From NCBI GenBank assembly GCA_030149115.1, contig JASBSE010000365.1, forward strand, positions 1 to 11,185: DNA of 11,185 nucleotides, written 5' to 3'. Below are positions 6,359-11,185 of this stretch, one piece after another. Numbering within the stretch: the first letter of the stretch is position 1; each line of letters opens with the position of its first letter. The notes beneath the pieces were generated by a model. That model was given only the letters and a program-made list of their open reading frames with translations, did no database searches and was not told the DNA's origin. The stretch is from Winogradskyella sp. Lineage in GTDB: Bacteria > Bacteroidota > Bacteroidia > Flavobacteriales > Flavobacteriaceae. Made by a program: the position numbers and the translations under genes.

Positions 6359-6457
6359 TCAGTATCCTTTTTTAGATTTTAATCCATCAATATTATGGTT
6401 GTTTTTGTGCTTACAACCAAAAATTAAAAAGACTATAAATATTAGAATTCTATGCAT
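6359..6457 (-). CDS. Very small lipoprotein (32 residues)
   Basis: This short frame is easy to miss. It reads MHRILIFIVFLIFGCK and ends in a Lys/Asn-rich tail (HKNNHNIDGLKSKKGY). It is a complete lipoprotein signal: charged start, hydrophobic core and lipobox IFGC, with the Cys at residue 15 and only 17 residues left after lipidation. Its ATG overlaps the stop codon of the preceding gene by one base (TAATG at 6457), a classic arrangement for translational coupling. That argues strongly that it is translated. The function is unknown. It could be a short peptide anchored in the envelope or the surviving front end of a longer lipoprotein that has been lost; the 55 bases after its stop do not continue it in the same frame. 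Confidence 0.62.
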   Translation of the reverse strand: MHRILIFIVFLIFGCKHKNNHNIDGLKSKKGY

Positions 6458-7008
6458 TATGCGTTTTCAGCTAATTTCAACTTGTAAGTACTGGCATTTT
6501 TTATAATTTTTGCTTTAATAACCTCGTAATCTTCAATTTCTTTGGGTATTGAAATTTTACCATTACCAGTTGTAAAATCATAATCCTTAGATTTTATAAC
6601 AATTTCATTTGTTTTAATCGCAGTAGATTCAATATCACTAAACTTAATGGTTTGATTAAACTTTACACCATATCGATGCTCGTTTCTAGAAACTCCTACT
6701 TTGTTCATTAAATTAAGCTGTTCTTTATCTAGTAATTTTGATACTGATTCTTCGGAAAAAACAAAACAAGTAAGGTCTATTAAATTTTTGATTTGAGACA
6801 AACTTGATGTATAGATTACACCCAAAATAATTAGAAAAAAGATAATAAGTGGCAGCATTAAAATTTTGTGTACTCCGTAAGAATATGTAAAAGCAAACAT
6901 TGGAACGAGAAAAAATAAAAGGCCAATTGCACTAATCCTCATTTTTTTCTTTGTTTCTCTGCTTACATAGTCATCAATGCCTTCTTTTTTTATGTAATAC
7001 GTTTTCAT
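6457..7008 (-). CDS. Two-helix membrane protein, possible YcxB/PH-like C-terminal domain
   Basis: The protein has 183 residues and starts at the ATG at 7008. It begins with a polar, basic cytoplasmic stretch (1-23), then two adjacent hydrophobic helices at about 26-44 and 49-68 forming a hairpin. A soluble C-terminal domain of about 110 residues is likely cytoplasmic and alternates short beta-type segments (VKFNQTIKFSDIESTAIKTN at 115-134, then KDYDFTTGNGKISIPKE). Two membrane helices followed by such a domain is the layout of the YcxB-like and bacterial PH-like families, but the match is by architecture only. The stop codon overlaps the start of the 32-residue lipoprotein (TAATG), so the two are translated together. 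About 150 bases separate it from the gene upstream, enough for its own promoter. Confidence 0.72.
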   Translation of the reverse strand: MKTYYIKKEGIDDYVSRETKKKMRISAIGLLFFLVPMFAFTYSYGVHKILMLPLIIFFLIILGVIYTSSLSQIKNLIDLTCFVFSEESVSKLLDKEQLNLMNKVGVSRNEHRYGVKFNQTIKFSDIESTAIKTNEIVIKSKDYDFTTGNGKISIPKEIEDYEVIKAKIIKNASTYKLKLAENA

Positions 7009-7159
7009 ATGTACTTATTTGGGTAATAAAAATGTGATAAGTTATAAAAGCAGTCCAAATAAAATGCTTGAAATACTTTTATAAAATATGATGATTTTTC
7101 TAAAAAATTCATTGGTTTTGTGTGCGTTTGAGGTAGTGAAGTTAATAATTAATACTTTG

Positions 7160-7813
7160 CTACTGCAAGATTAAGTTTAGTTTTAAAACTAAGTTACTGG
7201 CATCAATCCTTCTATCATTTTTATCCCAAGCGTCTTGTATACCTTCTTCCTCAAAGAAGTCTTTAATAAGCTTAATTCTTTGTGTGGCAACTGAGTCTTT
7301 TCGGGTTCCGTTTTGTAACTCAGAATGTCTTGTGACGAGTTCTATATAGTTTAGCTTTTTTGAATCTTTTGCATAGTCTGAAAACTGAATGACAGTAGAT
7401 CTAAAATTCCATAATTCACTTGCATCAAAACTATTAACAATACTATACAGATTTCTTTTTAAGTGTTGATTTTTAAAGGTATCGTTTATTTTTTTTAAGT
7501 CACTTTTTGAAAATGTTTTGCTGTAAATATCATCTCTTCCCATTTGGGTGGATGTCATTTTTACTGCTTCGTAATCTTTTAGCTTATTAAAATTGGTATT
7601 TAAAAAGACTTCAAATTTTAGTTCGTTGTAGTCTTCAAAATAAATGTAAGAGTCGTCCATCAATGTAATTTCTAGTGTAGATTGGTTCATTTTCATTTTA
7701 GATGAACTAACCTTGTATAAGTTCTCAAAGTTTGTGGTTTGAGGAGGTTTTTTGTCACTACAATTTAATAGAACCAGAAATAGAAGTAAGGTTGGTGTAA
7801 GTTTTAATTTCAA
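7160..7813 (-). CDS. Lipoprotein of unknown function (TTG start)
   Basis: The protein has 217 residues. The only workable start is the TTG at 7813-7811: the frame is closed by a TAA a few codons upstream, and starting later would remove the signal peptide. It then begins MKLKLTP, followed by a leucine-rich core and lipobox VLLNC with the Cys at residue 18. As in the lipoprotein at 1875, Asn precedes the Cys. After the Cys comes SDKKPP, an acidic/Lys pattern compatible with surface export in Bacteroidota. The mature part mixes helix and strand and contains a charged C-terminal region (DFFEEEGIQDAWDKNDRRID). I recognise no family. It starts 21 bases after the stop of the lipoprotein gene upstream and is probably co-transcribed with it. 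Confidence 0.75.
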   Translation of the reverse strand: MKLKLTPTLLLFLVLLNCSDKKPPQTTNFENLYKVSSSKMKMNQSTLEITLMDDSYIYFEDYNELKFEVFLNTNFNKLKDYEAVKMTSTQMGRDDIYSKTFSKSDLKKINDTFKNQHLKRNLYSIVNSFDASELWNFRSTVIQFSDYAKDSKKLNYIELVTRHSELQNGTRKDSVATQRIKLIKDFFEEEGIQDAWDKNDRRIDASNLVLKLNLILQ

Positions 7814-7834
7814 GTGTTTCGGTTTTTATTTTAA

Positions 7835-8278
7835 TTACATTGTAATTCCATATTCGACAATATTCCCATTATAATCAACTTTGAATATTCTTCCGCCACC
7901 AAGCTTTTGAGATAATTCATTTGTCCTTTTTTTAACGAGTAATAAATCGGCAGAGATAAAAACAGGGATATACAGATCATTATTTAGTTTTAAAAACCTG
8001 TTTGTTTTTTTATATAATTCATTAGAATAGATACAAACAGATGCTTTACTACAACTATTTAAAGTCAAATATGTTTCTTCAGCCCAATTTTCTGAATCAG
8101 ATACAGTGATGTAGAAATAGTCATCTTTAGATTCATTTTTTCTCTCATTATAAATTTCTGTTATTTTTTGTGAAGCTTTTTCGGATAACTCATAAATAAT
8201 TCGGTCATCAAAATCCTTGTTTTTAGTACAGCCATTGAATATTGGTATTAGTAGTATGTAAAATATGTATTGTTTCAT
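7835..8278 (-). CDS. Small lipoprotein of unknown function
   Basis: The protein has 147 residues and starts at the ATG at 8278. The signal MKQYIFYILLIPIFNGC places the lipidated cysteine at residue 17. The next residues are TKNKDFDD, rich in charge. Two more cysteines (C76 and C82, in LNSCSKASVC) could form a disulfide. A glycine-rich turn (LGGGRIFKVDYNGNIVEYG) near the C-terminus resembles the last strands of a small beta-sheet domain. No recognised family. It sits between the large secreted protein upstream (36-base gap) and the TTG-started lipoprotein downstream (21-base gap), all in the same direction, so one transcript is likely. Confidence 0.75.
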   Translation of the reverse strand: MKQYIFYILLIPIFNGCTKNKDFDDRIIYELSEKASQKITEIYNERKNESKDDYFYITVSDSENWAEETYLTLNSCSKASVCIYSNELYKKTNRFLKLNNDLYIPVFISADLLLVKKRTNELSQKLGGGRIFKVDYNGNIVEYGITM

Positions 8279-8314
8279 TAATAGTTCTGTTCAATATATT
8301 ATGGTTTATCCACG

Positions 8315-9391
8315 TTATTTTAGTTCATATTCAATTTCTATTGTTAACCTCGGTTTTTCGTAATTAGAATCATCCAAAGGGCAGAACTTGATTAATTTTG
8401 GAAAACTACAATTACCAACTTTTTCAAATTCTGCAACATAACGTTCATACCTAGTTGTTTCACCTTGAGTATTAAATCCGTGAATAATTAACTGCCCTTC
8501 TATTTTTAAAACCTTATCAGATTCTGTGGTTATTTCAATATCCTTTAAATAGTGGTTAATGTTTTCAAGTTCACTTTCTACGTGTATTTTGTTCCCTTTG
8601 GTAACAATCTTGTCGGTTGAAGAGAAAAAAGGAAAAGTAGCCACTCCGGTTATGTCTTTGCTTGTAGAAGAAAGGTATAGTTCTGTATCTTTTTCTGTTC
8701 TTGGATATTTGTCTTTTACATTACCGATTGAGTCATATCGAAAAACAGTAATCGTGAATTTTCGTTTTAAAATGGTTTCTAATCCACATTTTTGATAATC
8801 AAAAAGAGGTTCAATAACTTTTTCTTCTTTCACTAAAATTTCATCTGGAATAGTGTTTTGAATGTCTTTTTTAATTAGTTCAGTTATTTTATTTTTAAGA
8901 TTATCGTATGGTTCTATCATTACAAAATAGCCCCAAAGTTTAATGCCTTTTCCAATAAATTCCTTTCCTTCTTTAGTTTGGAATAAAAACATATGCTCAA
9001 AAAAGGAACCTCCTACACCAACTTTATCAATCTCTTTGTCAGTTTCTCCGTTTTCTTTGAGAACATGGAGATTGAAATAATATTTTGTTCTTACTTTTTT
9101 TGGACTTCCTTTTAATTCATATGTCTTTTGTAGTTTCTTCTTCTTAAAAGTCTGAAAAACATAAAGTGTATTGTTGTGAAGGTAGTTAGACAATAACTCA
9201 TGCTTTTCCTTATCATCATTGTCGTCAAAATTAGGGTTCGCTTTCAGTATTTCTTTTAGAGGATCTTTGAAATAGACTTTTACTTTTAAACCCTCTAGCT
9301 TAAAATTGTCAACAAGTTCAAAATCTGTTAAATCTTGTGCTTGGGTTACTGAAAAAAAGAGTATAAAAAATAGAAGAGATGTTGTTCGCAT
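8315..9391 (-). CDS. Large secreted protein of unknown function
   Basis: The protein has 358 residues, the longest in the run, and starts at the ATG at 9391. A signal peptide with cleavage at TQA|QD (18/19) predicts export. The N-terminal half (about 20-195) is lysine-rich and contains GVGGSFFEHMFLFQTKEGKEF (around 125-145). The C-terminal half (about 196-358) is likely beta-rich and has three cysteines (202, 328, 337), two of them in the tail NCSFPKLIKFC. The break near 190 (VKEEKVIEP) may be a linker between two domains. No enzyme motif, lipobox or T9SS C-terminal domain is visible. It starts only six bases after the stop of the DUF2007-like membrane protein, so the two are almost certainly one transcription unit. 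Confidence 0.78.
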   Translation of the reverse strand: MRTTSLLFFILFFSVTQAQDLTDFELVDNFKLEGLKVKVYFKDPLKEILKANPNFDDNDDKEKHELLSNYLHNNTLYVFQTFKKKKLQKTYELKGSPKKVRTKYYFNLHVLKENGETDKEIDKVGVGGSFFEHMFLFQTKEGKEFIGKGIKLWGYFVMIEPYDNLKNKITELIKKDIQNTIPDEILVKEEKVIEPLFDYQKCGLETILKRKFTITVFRYDSIGNVKDKYPRTEKDTELYLSSTSKDITGVATFPFFSSTDKIVTKGNKIHVESELENINHYLKDIEITTESDKVLKIEGQLIIHGFNTQGETTRYERYVAEFEKVGNCSFPKLIKFCPLDDSNYEKPRLTIEIEYELK

Positions 9392-9397
9392 TATATT

Positions 9398-10054
9398 TTA
9401 AAATTGATCAATAGCTTTTAAAATTATAGCCGTTGGTGTTATTATTAGTCCAATGAAGAAAATATATTTTCCGTGTTCTCTGTCATTTGTAGCATAAGAA
9501 TATACTTTCTGTCCGTTGGGCAATGTTTTTTTAGAGGTCCATAAAGAATAACCAATTAATAAACCTAAAAACCCTCCTAAAATTGCAAAAGCGTATCCAG
9601 CAATAATCCAAGGTCTTTGATTCCCTTCGGGTTTTGCTAAATCTTTAAGTCTTTCATTTTTTAAGGAGTCGAGAAGATTTTTGTCTACAGATTCCCCTCT
9701 TTGCTTAAGTAGTTTTTGAGCAAGAGTGTAGTCAAACGCACTCCATTCATCAGACTTTAGCAAAATTTCATAAAGCTCCTCGTTTGTAAACTCAAACAAA
9801 TAATAATCTTTATTTATTTGATCTATTAAATTTTCTGCGCTTTTTTCAAGAATTTCTTCGGCACTTTTAAAGTCAGATTGTTTAATTCTTATTTCATATT
9901 CATTTTGTATTGTGCTTCCAGAAAATGTAATGTCCACAGGTGGAACGTTATCATCTATTAGAGACTCAATACCATGTTCGTTAAGCAGTTCTTTTAATTC
10001 ACTTGCTTGTTCTAAAGTTGGGAATTTTTTAAATATTGAATAATCTTCTTTCAT
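9398..10054 (-). CDS. DUF2007-like domain protein with C-terminal membrane helices
   Basis: The protein has 218 residues and starts at the ATG at 10054. The first 70 residues resemble the DUF2007 family (putative signal-transducing, PII-like fold): FKKFPTLEQASELKELLNEHGIESLIDD, then YEIRIKQSDFKSAEEIL, matching the usual pattern of a helix ending in HGIE and a final strand-helix. A helical, charged stretch (78-140) leads to two hydrophobic segments at about 149-171 and 197-213. The soluble domain thus appears anchored to the inner membrane from its C-terminus, on the cytoplasmic side since there is no signal peptide. DUF2007 proteins are usually short and soluble or carry a zinc ribbon; their biochemical role is unproven. 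It is followed after six bases by the large secreted protein. Confidence 0.75.
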   Translation of the reverse strand: MKEDYSIFKKFPTLEQASELKELLNEHGIESLIDDNVPPVDITFSGSTIQNEYEIRIKQSDFKSAEEILEKSAENLIDQINKDYYLFEFTNEELYEILLKSDEWSAFDYTLAQKLLKQRGESVDKNLLDSLKNERLKDLAKPEGNQRPWIIAGYAFAILGGFLGLLIGYSLWTSKKTLPNGQKVYSYATNDREHGKYIFFIGLIITPTAIILKAIDQF

Positions 10055-10115
10055 TAACGATTTATGATTTAAAAACTACTTATCGCGGAATTTGGTTACA
10101 GGGAAATTACAGCTT

Positions 10116-10817
10116 TTATTCAACAATTTTTGAAATGATGCTTTCGCCTCTAATTATAACATCTTCTGTGTCTACTACTTTTATCTTAACATTATTAAAA
10201 ATATAGGTGTCGTTAGGTTTTGCTTGTCTCATCAACTTTTTTAGCATTGGGCTATTGTTATCTAAATTTTCATAGCTTTCAGCGCTCTTGTCTTCATTAT
10301 GAATTATAATTAAGTCCATAGAATGCACTTTGAAAACACAATCGTAATTAAAGTCCATTAATGTAGCCATAAAACCATTAAAACGATCTTTTAATTCTTT
10401 TGAAGACAGGGTATTTATACTCCTAGTTCTATATCTTAAAATAGGTGCTGGAATAACCTTCTTATAAAAGCTTACGGTATCTAACTTAGTTCCGTATTTC
10501 ACTAAAAGATAACTTCGTTTATAGTTTTTAGAATAAATATTGTAACCGTGTTCAGAATGTTTATGTTTTTCAATTATCCCATTATGCATTGAAATATCAA
10601 GCTTTAAATTTTTATCGTTTGGTATAATTGTAAAGTAATTTCTGGCACCAATATACAGGTCTAATTTTCCAATTGGATGATTATTTTTTACCGAACGCGT
10701 AGGCACATATATCGTATAATCTTTTTCTTCTTTATGATTTCCTTTTGTTGATGAGCATCCTGTTAGAGTTATTGAGAAAATGACCAAAAGTAGTTTTACG
10801 ATGTCTTTGTTTTTCAT
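10116..10817 (-). CDS. Lipoprotein resembling the C-terminal domains of GldM
   Basis: The protein has 233 residues and starts at the ATG at 10817. The lipobox TLTGC puts the lipidated Cys at residue 21. The mature protein follows the order of the last two periplasmic domains of GldM, the type IX secretion/gliding motor protein: KLDLYIGARNYFTI (51-64), a segment ending in IPAPILRYR (122-130) as GldM has its conserved Ile-Pro-Pro strand, MATLMDFNYDCVFKVHSMDL (150-169) like the GldM 'dFdFd' region, then LKKLMRQAKPNDTYIFNNVKIKV (192-214), close to GldM's 'GDxxYFDNVKA' ending. The inner-membrane helix and first two domains of true GldM (about 500 residues) are absent. It cannot be the motor itself, but might bind GldM partners such as the GldK/GldN ring. 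No gldKLMN cluster is nearby. The assignment rests on remembered motifs. Confidence 0.68.
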   Translation of the reverse strand: MKNKDIVKLLLVIFSITLTGCSSTKGNHKEEKDYTIYVPTRSVKNNHPIGKLDLYIGARNYFTIIPNDKNLKLDISMHNGIIEKHKHSEHGYNIYSKNYKRSYLLVKYGTKLDTVSFYKKVIPAPILRYRTRSINTLSSKELKDRFNGFMATLMDFNYDCVFKVHSMDLIIIHNEDKSAESYENLDNNSPMLKKLMRQAKPNDTYIFNNVKIKVVDTEDVIIRGESIISKIVE

Positions 10818-10865
10818 AAATGTAAATTGTAATTACAGAATGCTAGTGTCAATATTTTGTAATTT

Positions 10866-11185
10866 TTATTCTTTCCAATTTAATGCCAGACCCATTTTTC
10901 TTTTCACTATCTTATATTCAATAAAAAGAAGTGAGTAAAAAATTATATTTACTATTAAAATAGATCCCAAATCACTTTCTAAGCGTCCATTTTGAATTGA
11001 ATATACTAAATTCAAAATCAAGCCAATAGTCAATAAAATTAAAATGACCATTGAGATTAATTTCAATCTCAACTTATATTCCTGAAAATTCGTTTTGTCA
11101 AACGTCACAATTATCTTTGGAAGTAATCTTTCAAATGGTGTTATGATTCTTAGCAAATCAATTTTTCTGTCGTTTTCATAACCTA
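10866..11185 (-). CDS. Two-helix membrane protein (5' end outside the window)
   Basis: The frame remains open to the right edge, so the gene is probably cut. About 106 codons are present, and an internal TTG at 11156 would give only 96 residues. Sequence before that TTG (GYENDRKIDL) reads like normal coding sequence, favouring a start beyond the window. Two hydrophobic segments lie at about 34-53 and 64-78 counted from the TTG, separated by a short polar loop (QNGRLESD); both flanks are basic, suggesting both ends are cytoplasmic. The C-terminus is KRKMGLALNWKE. No family is recognised. It lies 48 bases upstream of the GldM-like lipoprotein on the same strand. Confidence 0.65.
   Translation of the reverse strand, partial: GYENDRKIDLLRIITPFERLLPKIIVTFDKTNFQEYKLRLKLISMVILILLTIGLILNLVYSIQNGRLESDLGSILIVNIIFYSLLFIEYKIVKRKMGLALNWKE

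Noticed and set aside
7005..7112. 35-codon minus-strand frame ending in an ATGA overlap with the two-helix membrane protein gene
   Set aside because: The overlap looks like coupling, but the peptide is very Phe/Tyr-rich, has no signal or domain, and lies in a stretch better explained as leader or promoter DNA. Conservation would be needed to accept it.
8559..8795. Plus-strand 78-codon frame inside the 358-residue secreted protein gene
   Set aside because: It is antisense to a gene with a good signal peptide and operon context, with no independent start signal.
5261..11185. Defence, prophage or transposon island
   Set aside because: No transposase, integrase, nuclease, helicase, phage structural gene, terminal repeat or tRNA boundary is visible. 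The genes are envelope proteins, so only a general accessory label is justified.

Overview
The window looks like chromosomal DNA of a marine-type member of the Flavobacteriaceae (Bacteroidota). The signs are very AT-rich DNA, promoter cores matching the Bacteroidota pattern (TTG, about 17-23 bases, then TAnnTTTG), signal peptides ending in A|Q, many lipoproteins, an SDR-type L-threonine dehydrogenase of the kind described from Flavobacterium, and a protein resembling the C-terminal part of GldM, a type IX secretion/gliding protein found only in this phylum. The genus cannot be fixed from the sequence alone.

Left part (1-5036), ordinary housekeeping-like genes: the N-terminal 232 residues of a membrane sensor with a CHASE-like extracytoplasmic domain (minus, runs off the left edge); tdh, L-threonine 3-dehydrogenase (minus); a small lipoprotein (plus); a strong bidirectional terminator; a periplasmic TPR protein and an atypical SDR (both minus); a two-CBS-domain protein (plus) facing the SDR across a short divergent promoter region; and a small zinc-ribbon-like protein (minus) whose stop codon overlaps that of the CBS gene.

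Middle (5037-5260), no protein gene: it holds a good -7 box, two short inverted repeats and a clean plus-strand intrinsic terminator, with no plus-strand gene nearby. This is the pattern of an independent small RNA of about 90 nt and is the best candidate for an undescribed element here.

Right part (5261-11185): ten consecutive minus-strand genes. Every one of them encodes an envelope protein: four lipoproteins (one of only 32 residues, coupled to its upstream neighbour by a TAATG stop/start), two other secreted proteins, and four membrane proteins, one of which has a DUF2007-like N-terminal domain. One lipoprotein is an isolated GldM-C-terminal-like module. The last gene is cut by the right edge. 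No enzyme, regulator, transposase or phage gene is visible in this run, so it reads as accessory, lineage-restricted envelope DNA. What the genes do together cannot be read from the sequence.

No rRNA, tRNA, CRISPR array, insertion sequence or attachment site was seen.
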